From assembly GCA_963802795.1 (NCBI GenBank), contig CAWDJV010000005.1, positions 682,001 through 746,000 on the forward strand: a DNA stretch of 64,000 nucleotides, written 5' to 3'. This DNA comes from JAIBJN01 sp963802795. GTDB taxonomy: Bacteria; Actinomycetota; Thermoleophilia; Gaiellales; Gaiellaceae. The notes beneath the pieces were generated by a model. It did not search any database. It was not told where the DNA came from and saw nothing but the letters and a program-made list of their open reading frames with translations. This document shows positions 52,640 through 61,358 of this stretch, one piece after another (positions within the stretch are counted from its first letter, which is position 1; every line of letters starts with the position of its first letter). The translations under genes were made by a program, and so were the position numbers.

Positions 52640-53257
52640 CTAGGCGGCAGCCGCAGGCTCGGCGGCGGTGGAGCGGCGTAGAGCGCCGCCGAGGGAGAGA
52701 ACGATGAAGCCGATGCCGGTGAGGATCAGCGCGATGGCGACGACGAGCCCGAAGAGCGCAAGCTGCTCGGCCATGTAGGAGAGGTTGAGCGCCGTCGAGA
52801 GCGAGGTCTCCGTCACCCACGTGTTACGGGCGGCGTTCGGGACCGGGTTGCCCTCCTCGTCGAGGAGAGCCGCCTCCTCGTCGCTCGTCCCGGCAGGGTT
52901 CTCCGGATCGTCGGCGGCCAAGAACCGACCCATCTCCGCGTAGGTCAGGCCACCTGAGGACTCGAGGGCGTGGATGCGCATGTACTGCGAGAAGCAGCGG
53001 GCCTCATCGCCCGAGTCGATCGGCTCGTCGGCCACGTCGCAGTCGGGCGCCGAGACGTCCAGGCCGGCCTCGTCGATCCCCGGCTGGATGCCGGAGGGGC
53101 TCATGTCCTCCGAGCCGACGATGTTCTCCCGAGCCAGCTCGTCCTGCACGGTGCTGCGTGCGTCCAGGCTCAGGATGAGCGCGCCGATGCCGAAAGCGAT
53201 CAGCACGATTCCTGCAGCTAGGCCTCCGTATTCGAACACCTTCCGCCTCGTCATCAC
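52640..53257 (-). CDS. Two-span membrane protein of an actinobacterial conserved family
   Basis: A 205-residue protein with one transmembrane segment near residues 12-30 (GLAAGIVLIAFGIGALILSL) and a second near 165-190 (LFGLVVAIALILTGIGFIVL), separated by an extracytoplasmic region of about 130 residues. That region has a Cys pair around DCDVADEPIDSGDEARC and the phrase SQYMRIHALE..GLTYAEMGRFLA. Very similar proteins are widespread in Actinomycetota and are often mislabelled 'aromatic ring-opening dioxygenase LigA'; I see no dioxygenase motif. The function is unknown. It is followed by its own terminator. Confidence 0.85.
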   Translation of the reverse strand: MMTRRKVFEYGGLAAGIVLIAFGIGALILSLDARSTVQDELARENIVGSEDMSPSGIQPGIDEAGLDVSAPDCDVADEPIDSGDEARCFSQYMRIHALESSGGLTYAEMGRFLAADDPENPAGTSDEEAALLDEEGNPVPNAARNTWVTETSLSTALNLSYMAEQLALFGLVVAIALILTGIGFIVLSLGGALRRSTAAEPAAAA

Positions 53258-53393
53258 GCCTCTCCTTCCGCTGGTTGGCTGACCTGAGCTTCGTTCTATT
53301 CGCGGTCGGCGCCATCAGGGCCTGCGCCGACCTTCGCTGCGGGGCGACCGTGCGCCGACTTCGGGTTTCCCGCAGGGCTGCTGCGACCGGTCG

Positions 53394-56393
53394 TCACTGG
53401 TAGCGCAACGCCTCGGCCGGGCGCACCCGTGCCGCCTTGCGGGCCGGCGCGACGGTGGCGATCATCGCGACGGCGTAGACGAGGAGGAAGATCACCACCA
53501 GGTTGAGCCAGGGGACGACGAGCGTGAGGTTCTCCCAGCTCGGCTGGCGTCGCGTGTCGGCGATGATGTTCCAGGAGAGCAGGAGCCCGAGCACGGTTCC
53601 GACCACGATCGAGGTCAGCGCGATGAACGAGGACTCGAGCAGGAACGAGGCTTCGACCATCCTGCGGCGGAAGCCGATGGCGCGCATGACGCCGATCTGC
53701 TGGCGTCGCTCGACGACGGAGCGCGCACTGATGACGCCGAGGGCCGCCACGCCGACCAGCAGGCCGAGGCCCATGAAGCCCTGGATCAGCCGGTTGAAGG
53801 TGATCGACGCGCCCGTCACGTCGCGCATGACCTCCTCGATCGACTCCGCCTCCATGCCGTACTTGAGGAACGCCGACTCGAGCTGCACGGCGGTCTGAGA
53901 GGCGTCTCCTCCCGGGGCCACGTCGAAGTAATGGACGGTCGGATAGGAGCGGCCGGGGAACGCGGCTGCGAGCGTCTCCTGGGACGTCGAGATCCCCGCC
54001 ATCTCGAGCGGCGTCGACTCGGAGAGGATCCCGATCACGGTCAAGGTGACGTCCCGGCCGGACTGAGGGTCGCGCACCCGGACGTCGAGAGGCCGAAACG
54101 GGCCCTCGTCGAAGAGGAAGCCGCTGAGCCGGAAGTCGTTCGGGGGGGCGAATCCCCAGCTGTCCCGCCGGGGCGCGACGGTGCTGTCGACGACGGCGAG
54201 CCCCGGCTGGGACGCGACCGCGCTCCAGACATCGCGCGAGCTCCCGTAGCCCTCGGCGATCTTCGCGAGGTCGAACGTCGTGTGGTTCAGGAAGGCGGGG
54301 TCGAGACCGCGCACGACGTACGGCTCGAGCGGGCGGCCGGTCCCGACCTGCGTGGCCTCGATCGGCAGGAACGACTGGGACGCTGCGACCGAGAAGTCAT
54401 CGGTCTCGAGTCCGGGAGTGTTGGCGATCGCCTGCTCGATATCGGTGATGTGGGTCTCCCCGCCCGTGCTCGCACGGACGTCGAACCCGCCCCCGAACGT
54501 CTCCACGTTCTGGAGCGCGTGGATGAACGACCCGTTCGACGCCATGCCGGTCACGAGCGTGAAGACCACGAGCGTGAACATGGCCAGGGTCGTTCCCGTG
54601 CGGAAGCGATTCGCAAGCGGGTAGGCCATCGACATCTTGAGGACCGGCGCGAGGCGGCGGATCCTCCCGAGGAGCCGCATGGCCGTGCCGAGAAGCAGTT
54701 CGGCGTTGAAGACGATCACCCAGACCGCGCCGACGACGATCATCAGCCCGGCCGCGATCCAGGTGGAGAAGTTCATCGAGAGCGGGCCGAGGGCGTCCTC
54801 CCAGAGACGCCACGGGAGCATGAGGAGCGCGGCGATCGTGAGCCCGCACGCTGTGAAGGCGATCCGCTCCGAGACACCGAGCGCCCGGAGGACGGGCACG
54901 AGGCTTGCGACCATCAGGGAGATGCCGACCATGGCCGGGGTGGCCGCGTCTCCGGTGATGCCCGAGAGCGTGAGCAGCGCTCCGAGCCCGAGCCCGACGG
55001 CTGCCAGCAGGAGGCGCCGCCGGCGCCTCGGCGAGTGGGGCTCCGGCAGATTCCGGATCGCGGCCGAGATCGTCATCGTGCTGACCCGCCATGCCGAGAC
55101 GGCGACGACGGCGAGCGTCAGCAGGACGCCGAGCGCGTACGCGATCGCGAGGCTTCTCGGCGTGACCGCGAACTCGATGTCGAGGCTTTCGCCGGCGGCA
55201 GCATCGAACGCCTGCGCCATGACGAAGACCATCACGAAGGCGACGGCTGCGCCGAGGAGCGCGCCGACGAAAGCTGCCACGAGGTCGTACGCCACGCCCT
55301 CGAAGGTGAACGTCTGAACGAGGTGACCGCGTCGTGTGCCGATCGCTCGCGCGATTCCCAGCTCTCCCCGCCGCTCCGTCGCCAGCATCACGAAGACGAG
55401 GAAGATGAGCAGGATGCCGGCGGCGATCGAGAACGACCCGAAGGTCGTGAAGAAGGCCATGAAGGCGCTTCCTTCGACGTCGGCAGCCTCGATTGCGTCG
55501 CTCTTGGACGGATCGACTTCGAGGCCGAGCGGATCGAGGATCGGTTCCAGGCGATCGACGACGTCCTCGGTGAGGCTCGCGCCGGACCACTCGTCGCCGC
55601 TGTTCGAGATCAGGACGTGCCGCACCTGATTGAGCCGTCCGAGTAGCACTTGCGCCTTGGCGAGCGGCAGGAAGAGCGCCGAGTCGGATGTCCCCGCGCC
55701 TTCGAAGCGTACGACGTCCTTGACGTTCGCCGGGAAAGCGGACCCGCCCGCGTAGACCAGGACCCGGTCTCCCCGGCCGACGGCGAGCTCGTCGGCTGCC
55801 TTCTGGTTCAGGTAAACGTCGCCCCTGCCCAGGTCGGCGAGGGTGACCTCGCCGTCGGTTCCGTCGATCGTGCCGAAGCCGTGCATCCGCTCCGGGTCGG
55901 CCGCGAAGAGGGTCACGCGCGGCTCCGTCCGCCGCCGGTCGGGCGCCTGGACCGCGATCTGCTCGATGATCGCGGGGGTCACGCCGTCGGCGAGGTTCGT
56001 TCCGGCGAGCTCCTGCTCGATCCGGTCGACCACGGATTCGTCGAAGTACTTGACGCCGGTCGAAGATCCGAGCCCGGTGCCGAGGCTGACCTCGGTTCCC
56101 TTCGCCGAGACGAGCTCGTCCGTCTGTCCGAGTGTCGCCACTGCGGTACCGCGGATCGTGTGGCTCATCGTGTCGCCGGTCGTCAGGGCGGTGGCCACGA
56201 TCGTCGTTCCGAGCATCAGCCCTACGACGATCAACGCCGTTCGTCCTCGGCGGCGCCCGACGTTCCGGACGCCGAGCTTCAGCAGCACCGGGTGCCTCAC
56301 CGCCAGGACCCCGACGACGCCGAGGGCGACGGCGAGCGCGACGAGAAGAACGACCAGCAGCGTGTCGACCGGGATCCCGAAGAGCTCGGTCAT
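53394..56393 (-). CDS. MacB/FtsX-family ABC transporter permease (double-module)
   Basis: A 999-residue permease with two FtsX domains. It has an N-terminal span and SSD-like segment (LGVRNVGRRRGRTALIVVGL), a large extracytoplasmic MacB_PCD-type domain (about 70-310), then an FtsX core (FGSFSIAAGILLIFLVFVML) and extra spans. A second extracytoplasmic domain (about 620-860) and the C-terminal FtsX core (VGVAALGVISARSVVERRQQ) ending PAEALRYQ follow. This is typical of LolC/MacB-like lipoprotein or toxin exporters with ten or more spans. The ATPase gene ends three nt upstream. The cargo is unknown. Confidence 0.92.
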   Translation of the reverse strand: MTELFGIPVDTLLVVLLVALAVALGVVGVLAVRHPVLLKLGVRNVGRRRGRTALIVVGLMLGTTIVATALTTGDTMSHTIRGTAVATLGQTDELVSAKGTEVSLGTGLGSSTGVKYFDESVVDRIEQELAGTNLADGVTPAIIEQIAVQAPDRRRTEPRVTLFAADPERMHGFGTIDGTDGEVTLADLGRGDVYLNQKAADELAVGRGDRVLVYAGGSAFPANVKDVVRFEGAGTSDSALFLPLAKAQVLLGRLNQVRHVLISNSGDEWSGASLTEDVVDRLEPILDPLGLEVDPSKSDAIEAADVEGSAFMAFFTTFGSFSIAAGILLIFLVFVMLATERRGELGIARAIGTRRGHLVQTFTFEGVAYDLVAAFVGALLGAAVAFVMVFVMAQAFDAAAGESLDIEFAVTPRSLAIAYALGVLLTLAVVAVSAWRVSTMTISAAIRNLPEPHSPRRRRRLLLAAVGLGLGALLTLSGITGDAATPAMVGISLMVASLVPVLRALGVSERIAFTACGLTIAALLMLPWRLWEDALGPLSMNFSTWIAAGLMIVVGAVWVIVFNAELLLGTAMRLLGRIRRLAPVLKMSMAYPLANRFRTGTTLAMFTLVVFTLVTGMASNGSFIHALQNVETFGGGFDVRASTGGETHITDIEQAIANTPGLETDDFSVAASQSFLPIEATQVGTGRPLEPYVVRGLDPAFLNHTTFDLAKIAEGYGSSRDVWSAVASQPGLAVVDSTVAPRRDSWGFAPPNDFRLSGFLFDEGPFRPLDVRVRDPQSGRDVTLTVIGILSESTPLEMAGISTSQETLAAAFPGRSYPTVHYFDVAPGGDASQTAVQLESAFLKYGMEAESIEEVMRDVTGASITFNRLIQGFMGLGLLVGVAALGVISARSVVERRQQIGVMRAIGFRRRMVEASFLLESSFIALTSIVVGTVLGLLLSWNIIADTRRQPSWENLTLVVPWLNLVVIFLLVYAVAMIATVAPARKAARVRPAEALRYQ

Positions 56394-56396
56394 TGC

Positions 56397-57122
56397 CTAG
56401 GCCACGGCAGGCTCGAGGCGTTCGGACGGGACGACCTGGCCGTCCAGCATGTGCACGATGCGGTCGGTCTGCTCGCCGACCGAGACGTCGTGCGTGACGA
56501 TCAGGAAGGTCAATCCGCGCTCGAGGTTGAGGTGGCGCATGAGGTCGACGATCTCCGCGGCGCTCTCGCTGTCCAGGTCGCCGGTGGGCTCGTCCGCCCA
56601 GACAACCGCCGGGTCATTCACCAGCGCGCGGGCGATCGTGACGCGCTGGCGCTGGCCGCCCGAAAGCTCGTCCGGGAGGTGGCTTGCCCGTTCGGAGAGG
56701 CCCACGAGCTCGAGCGCAGCGAGCGCCCGAGTCCGCGCCTCCTTCTGCGACTTCCGGGCGACCAGCAGCGGGAGCTCGACGTTTTCGACCGCGTTGAGCA
56801 CCGGCATCAGGTTGTAGAACTGAAAGATGAACCCCATGCGGAGCGCTCGATAGTCCGTGCGCTCGCGGTCGGACATGGACTCCAGCGACGACCCGTCGAT
56901 GAGGACCTCACCCGCGTCGACGGCGTCGAGGCCCGAGAGGCAGTTCAGGAGGGTCGTCTTACCGCAGCCGCTGGGGCCCATGATGGCGACCATCTCGCCC
57001 CTGCCGATCTTCAGGCTGACCCCGTTGAGGGCACGCACCTTGACCTTGCCGGTGTCGTAGATCTTGTGGACGTCCCTCGCCTCTACGAGGGGCGGGAAAG
57101 CGGCCACGACCTCCATGCTCAT
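56397..57122 (-). CDS. MacB/LolD-type ABC transporter ATP-binding protein
   Basis: A 241-residue ATPase partnering the FtsX-type permease. Walker A is IMGPSGCGKTTLLNCLSGLD, the family-specific Q-loop FIFQFYNLMPVLNAVENVEL is clear, signature ELSGGQRQRVTIARAL, Walker B AVVWADEPTGDLDSE, H-loop VTHDVSVGEQTD. The X-loop and Q-loop pattern fits the MacB/LolD/FtsE group rather than importers. ATG 57122 gives MSMEVVAAFPPL; ATG 57116 is nearly as good. A longer frame to 57425 is shadow. The gap upstream carries a nitroreductase remnant. Confidence 0.93.
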   Translation of the reverse strand: MSMEVVAAFPPLVEARDVHKIYDTGKVKVRALNGVSLKIGRGEMVAIMGPSGCGKTTLLNCLSGLDAVDAGEVLIDGSSLESMSDRERTDYRALRMGFIFQFYNLMPVLNAVENVELPLLVARKSQKEARTRALAALELVGLSERASHLPDELSGGQRQRVTIARALVNDPAVVWADEPTGDLDSESAAEIVDLMRHLNLERGLTFLIVTHDVSVGEQTDRIVHMLDGQVVPSERLEPAVA

Positions 57123-57358
57123 GCCTGGAGACTTACGCCAATGGACCGCTGCGCCATCGGCGGCTGCCCGCATGATGGTCTCGGGAAAATACGGAGTCGC
57201 GGCGCTTCGGCGTCGTGACTCGAAGCGACCTGTGCGGGCCCTCCTCCGCTCGGACGAGGGGATTGCCGACGACATCCCGAAAAACGCCAGGGCTGGGTGT
57301 TGTGGCTCGACGGGGCGAGAACCGCCTGCTCCACGGCGAAGCGAAGCTCGTCGTCCAC
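57119..57358 (-). pseudogene. Remnant of a nitroreductase (Acg-like FMN oxidoreductase) N-terminus
   Basis: GTG 57358 opens a frame whose first 27 residues are a good nitroreductase start: LRFAVEQAVLAPSSHNTQPW then RF. This is the FMN-binding SSHNxQPWRF motif of Acg/NfnB-type proteins. After about 57278 the similarity stops and the frame is low-complexity to 57119. The gene lies seven nt after uspA, an arrangement common in actinobacterial stress regulons. It looks like a truncated leftover of a uspA-nitroreductase pair; a frame-shifted continuation was not found before the ABC gene. Confidence 0.55.
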
Positions 57359-57364
57359 GGTGGG

Positions 57365-57832
57365 TCAGCCTTCCCCGCGGTCGGGAGGGACGACCACGAC
57401 CGGGCAGGGCGCGTGGTGCACGCACTGCGCGCTCACGGAGCCGAGCAGGAGCCCGCCGAACCCGCCCCGGCCGCGCGAGCCGACCACCAGGAGCTCGGCG
57501 TCGCCGGCCGCGGCGATCAGCGCTCCCGCGGCTCGTGCCTCGACGAGCTCGCCTTCGATCTCGAGCTCCGGCGCCGAGCCCTTCGCCTCGGCGAGGGCCT
57601 CGTCCAGCACGCCCTTCGCCCCGGCGACGAGATGCTCGTAGACCTCGTCATCGGAGGGCCCGATCGGCGGGGAGCCGATCGCCCAGGGCTCCGGCATCGC
57701 GTCGATCAGCGGCACCATCCAGGCGTGGACGAGGCGAAGCGAGCACCCGCGCAGGCGCGCCTCGTCGACCGCCCAGGCCAGCGCTTTCCTCGCGCCGGGC
57801 GAGCCGTCCACGCCGGCGACGACCGTCCCCAT
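57365..57832 (-). CDS. Universal stress protein (UspA family)
   Basis: A 155-residue single-domain USP. It starts VVAGVDGSPGARKALAWAVD and has the ATP-binding signature G-2x-G-9x-G-S as GSRGRGGFGGLLLGSVSAQC near residue 122, so it is probably of the ATP-binding type. Such proteins act in dormancy, oxygen and energy stress. Its former neighbour downstream is a nitroreductase fragment. It is divergent from the GNAT/acyl-CoA-synthetase gene, with 131 bp between. Confidence 0.93.
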   Translation of the reverse strand: MGTVVAGVDGSPGARKALAWAVDEARLRGCSLRLVHAWMVPLIDAMPEPWAIGSPPIGPSDDEVYEHLVAGAKGVLDEALAEAKGSAPELEIEGELVEARAAGALIAAAGDAELLVVGSRGRGGFGGLLLGSVSAQCVHHAPCPVVVVPPDRGEG

Positions 57833-57963
57833 CAGTCGATGCCCATCGCAGCGGTCTCGTTCATGCTCGTCTCATCGTCGGGAGCTGAGGGAGAGGCCGC
57901 ATCGGCGCTCGCGCCGATCTCCGCTGCGGGGAACTACGGAGCTCGTCCGGCCGGGGGCGAGGC
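57833..57963. promoter_or_regulatory. Divergent control region with an 8-bp palindrome
   Basis: The region between uspA and the Pat-type gene contains the inverted repeat ATCGGCGC-TC-GCGCCGAT (57901-57918). It could be an operator serving either or both genes. No clear -10/-35 pair was identified and it does not match the DosR box. Confidence 0.4.
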
Positions 57964-60598
57964 ATGATGCGCGCGATGGCCCACGACCAGCACGTCGTCG
58001 ACGTCATCCTGCGAGACGGCAGCACGCTCCGGCTCCGCCCGCCCGGGGAGACCGACGCGGCGGCGTTGCTCGAGCTGTTCCGCGGCCTGTCGCCGGAGAG
58101 CCTCCATCTGCGCTTCCACGGGATGCCGGCGATCACTCCGGCACTCGTTCAGCCGCTGCTCGAGCCGGACTGGGACGAGCGGGGCGCCCTGATCGGGACG
58201 CTGGCCGACGGGGAGACCGAGCGTGTCGTGGCCGCCGCCGCATACGACCGCCTTCGGGACCCGGCCGTAGCGGAGGTGTCCTTCGCGGTCGCAGACGACC
58301 TCCAGGGCCGCGGAATCGGCACCCGCCTCCTGGAGCAGCTCGCGCGGAACGCCGCCCGCCAAGGGATCGAGCGCTTCGTCGCAGCCGTCCTGCCCGAGAA
58401 CACCGCGATGCTCCGCGTGTTCACGGAGGCGGGCTTCGACGTGGCCCGCACCTACGAGCTCGGGTCGCTCGAGCTCGAGTTCCCCATCGCCGCGACGGAG
58501 ATCTATCGGGCGCGCGTCGACGAGCGGGACCACACCGCCGTGGTCGCCTCGCTGCGCCCGTTCTTCGAGCCCACGAGCGTGGCCGTGCTGGGTGCTTCCC
58601 CGCGACCCGGGTCGATCGGCGGCGTGCTCTTTCGCAACGTCGTCACGGGTGGCTTTCGAGGCAAGGCCTACCCGGTGAACCGCGACGGTGCCACGGTCGC
58701 AGGGATCGAGGGCTATGGGTCGATCGACCAGGTCCCCGGCGAGGTCGACCTCGCCGTCGTGTGCCTTCCGGCCGGTCGCGTGCTCGACGGGTGCGAGGCA
58801 GCGCTTCGGAAGGGAACGAGGGCCCTCTGCGTCATCTCGGCCGGCTTCGCGGAGGTCGGAGGCGAGGGGGTCGAGCTCCAGAACCGGCTGCTCGCGCTCG
58901 TCCGGGGGCACGGGGCCCGCCTGGTCGGCCCGAACTGCCTCGGGGTCGCCAGCTCCGCCGCTTCGCTCAACGCGACGTTCGCGCCGCACGCGTTCCCCCC
59001 GGGGTCGATCGGCTTCTCCTCCCAGAGCGGAGCCCTCGGTCTCGCGCTCCTCGCCCAGGCGAGTGGCAGGGGCCTGGGCTTCTCGTCGTTCGTCTCGATC
59101 GGGAACAAGGCGGACGTCTCCTCGAACGACCTGCTCGAGTACTGGGAGGACGACCCGGCGACCGCCCTCGTTCTTCTCTACCTCGAGTCGTTCGGCAATC
59201 CGAAGCGCTTCGGTCGGATCGCCCGGCGGGTTGCCCGGACCAAGCCGATCCTCGCGATGAAGAGTGGCGTCACCGGCGCCGGCTCGCGCGCCGCCTCCTC
59301 GCACACGGCGGCGCTCGCGGGGTCCGAAGCGGCCGTGTCTGCTCTGTTTCGCCAGGCCGGCGTCACCCGCTGCGACACGCTCGAGGAGCTCATCGACGTG
59401 GCGGCCCTTCTTTCGAGCCAGCCCCCGACCCAGGGCAGGCGGGTGGCCGTGCTGACGAACGCGGGCGGGCTCGGGATCCTCTGCGCGGATGCGTGCGACG
59501 CCGCCGGTCTCGAGCTCTCGCAGCTCTCCGAGGATACGAGGGCCGCGCTCGCCGCCGTGCTCCCGGCGGAGGCGAGCACCTCCAACCCGATCGACATGCT
59601 CGGCTCGGCCTCGGCCGAGCTCTACGAGCGGGCTCTTCCGCCTCTGCTCGACGACCAAGCGGTCGATGCGGTCATCGTGATCTTCGTGCCGGCGGCGACC
59701 ATCACGCGTCGAGGACGTCGGCGCTGCGATCGACCGAGTCGCCCCGACCGCGGGTAAGCCCGTCCTGCGCGTGCTGATGGGGCCCGGCTCCCCCGGCTCG
59801 TTCCCCTATCCCGAGTCCGCCGCCCGCGCCCTCGGCCGCGCCGCCGAGCGAGCAGCGTGGCTACGCAGGCCGGCGGGAAAGGAGATTGCCCTCGACGACG
59901 TGGACACACGGCTTGGGGCCGAGGTGATCGCGCAGGCGCTCGGCCGGGCGGACGACCTCTGGCTCGGCCCCCAGGAGGTACGCCGGCTCCTGGGGGCGTA
60001 CGGCATCTCGCTGGTCCCCGAGCGCTCCGCCGCCGACGCCCGGCAGGCGGTCGCCGCGGCCGAAGAGCTCGGCTATCCGGCCGTCGTGAAGTCGGCCGAG
60101 CCCGGTGCGCACAAGACCGAGCACGGGGGTGTCGCCCTCGATCTCGCGGGCCCCGACGAGGTGCGGCTCGCGGCCGAGCGAATCGGAGGCCCTCTCGTCG
60201 TCCAGGCGATGATCGAGGGCGGCGTCGAGCTGCTCGCCGGAGTCGTCCAGGATCCCGTCTTCGGGCCCCTCGTCGCCTTCGGGCCGGGCGGAGTCCTGGC
60301 CGAGCTCATCGGCGAGGTGCAATTCTGCCTTGCTCCGGTCGCCGACACGGACGCCAGAGAGCTCGTCCTCGGCGGGAAGGCCGGTCGCCTCGTCGGGGGC
60401 TTCCGCGGCCGGCCCGGAGGCGACGCCGATGCGCTCGTCGATCTCCTCGGGCGGCTCTCTCGCCTCGGCGAGGATCAGCCCGAGGTCGCCGAGCTCGACC
60501 TGAATCCCGTGCTCGGCCTCGAAGAGGGCTACGTCACCGTCGATGCGCGGATTCGGGTGCGCCGACCGCAGCTCGCGACGACTCCGAAGACCTGGTAG
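57964..60598 (+). CDS. GNAT acetyltransferase fused to ADP-forming acyl-CoA synthetase (Pat-type), frameshifted
   Basis: About 878 codons. Residues 1-180 are a GNAT domain (DDLQGRGIGTRLLEQLARNA; NTAMLRVFTEAGF). The rest is a full NDP-forming acyl-CoA synthetase: CoA-binding FFEPTSVAVLGASPRPGSIG, GPNCLGVASS, phosphohistidine loop SSHTAALAGSEAAVS, then after a frame change the ATP-grasp part (ELGYPAVVKSAEPGAHKTEHGG; ELDLNPVLGLEEGYV). One extra C near 59708 breaks it at TIT-VEDVGAAIDRVAP. Pat proteins acetylate acyl-CoA synthetases and other enzymes in response to acetyl-CoA; in Salmonella Pat the GNAT is at the C-terminus, here it is N-terminal. ATG 57964 is one of three close starts. Confidence 0.88.
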
Positions 60599-60616
60599 CG
60601 GGCCGCCGCAGTGCGG

Positions 60617-60910
60617 CTAGGCGTTCCATTTCCAGGAATAGGCCAGCCGGGCCTTGCGAGGATTGCCGGCCCTGACCTCGTCCCAGGCCTCGGCAGCCGC
60701 CGGCAACGCCGGATCCTCGGCCCGAAGCTCGAGCGCCGGCTCGTCGCCCGGCGTCTCGAAGTCGAAGATGGCCTCGTGGTCGGTGAGGAAGACGTCGTGG
60801 CGTTCGAGGTGGGTGTCACCGAAGTCGAACGGCGGGCCCTTCGCCAGCAGCTCCTCCACCCGCCCTCTCGTGCCGGCGAGGAGCGGGACGACGACGATCA
60901 ACCGACTCAT
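60617..60910 (-). CDS. Conserved small protein, unknown function
   Basis: A 97-residue soluble protein. It starts SRLIVVVPLLAGTRGRVEEL and contains HLERHDVFLTDHEAIFDFE, a beta-alpha-beta pattern like half of a dimeric alpha/beta-barrel (ferredoxin-like) domain. I do not recognise a named family. ATG 60910 overlaps the stop of the upstream small gene (ATGA), so the two are one operon. It converges with the Pat-type gene. Confidence 0.7.
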   Translation of the reverse strand: MSRLIVVVPLLAGTRGRVEELLAKGPPFDFGDTHLERHDVFLTDHEAIFDFETPGDEPALELRAEDPALPAAAEAWDEVRAGNPRKARLAYSWKWNA

Positions 60911-61227
60911 GGGTCCGTCCCCGGGTGTGCGAGCGCCGCCAACCGCTCGACGATCTCATGCGCGACGCCGAGCCCGTCGAGGGCCGTGATCGAGACCGGC
61001 TGGCGCTCGCGCCGCTCGATCAAGGCCGTCGGCCGCCCGAAGATGCGGTCGCTCGGAGCCGCCTGCTCGATCGCCGAGAGCTCGCGGTACTGCAGGATTC
61101 GCGAGGAAAGGCGCTCACGGCGCGCTCCCGTCTCCAGGCGCAGGCTCGTCGGCCCGAGGACGAGCTCTCCGGCGCTGACGGGGCCTTCGCCTTCCCGCCA
61201 GAGGACCGCGTAGCTGCGTGGAAACAT
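60907..61227 (-). CDS. Small protein, PH-like beta-rich, unknown function
   Basis: A 106-residue protein. The N-terminal part has alternating strands (SYAVLWREGEGPVSAGELVL then GPTSLRLETG) resembling a bacterial PH-like domain. There is no signal peptide or membrane span. The start ATG 61227 is divergent from the SQR-like flavoprotein, with 131 bp between. The role is unknown. Confidence 0.6.
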   Translation of the reverse strand: MFPRSYAVLWREGEGPVSAGELVLGPTSLRLETGARRERLSSRILQYRELSAIEQAAPSDRIFGRPTALIERRERQPVSITALDGLGVAHEIVERLAALAHPGTDP

Positions 61228-61358
61228 CGTTCGCCCAGAGTTGCCGACGTTTCGTCCCCGGCCATCGGTGGGCGGCCCGATCGTCGTTGCGGCTTTTCCG
61301 CACTGCTTTCCGTGCCTGCCCGGATGGCGTCCTCGGCCGGAACCCAGACCATGGACGG

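Noticed and set aside
52640..53257. Aromatic ring-opening dioxygenase LigA
   Set aside because: A label often attached to this family, but the protein is a two-span membrane protein without dioxygenase motifs.
53931..55646. 571-residue plus-strand open frame opposite the FtsX permease
   Set aside because: Charged low-complexity antisense shadow; the permease on the other strand has clear spans and family motifs.
57901..57918. DosR/DevR box upstream of uspA
   Set aside because: The palindrome ATCGGCGC/GCGCCGAT does not match the known DosR consensus; kept only as an unassigned operator.
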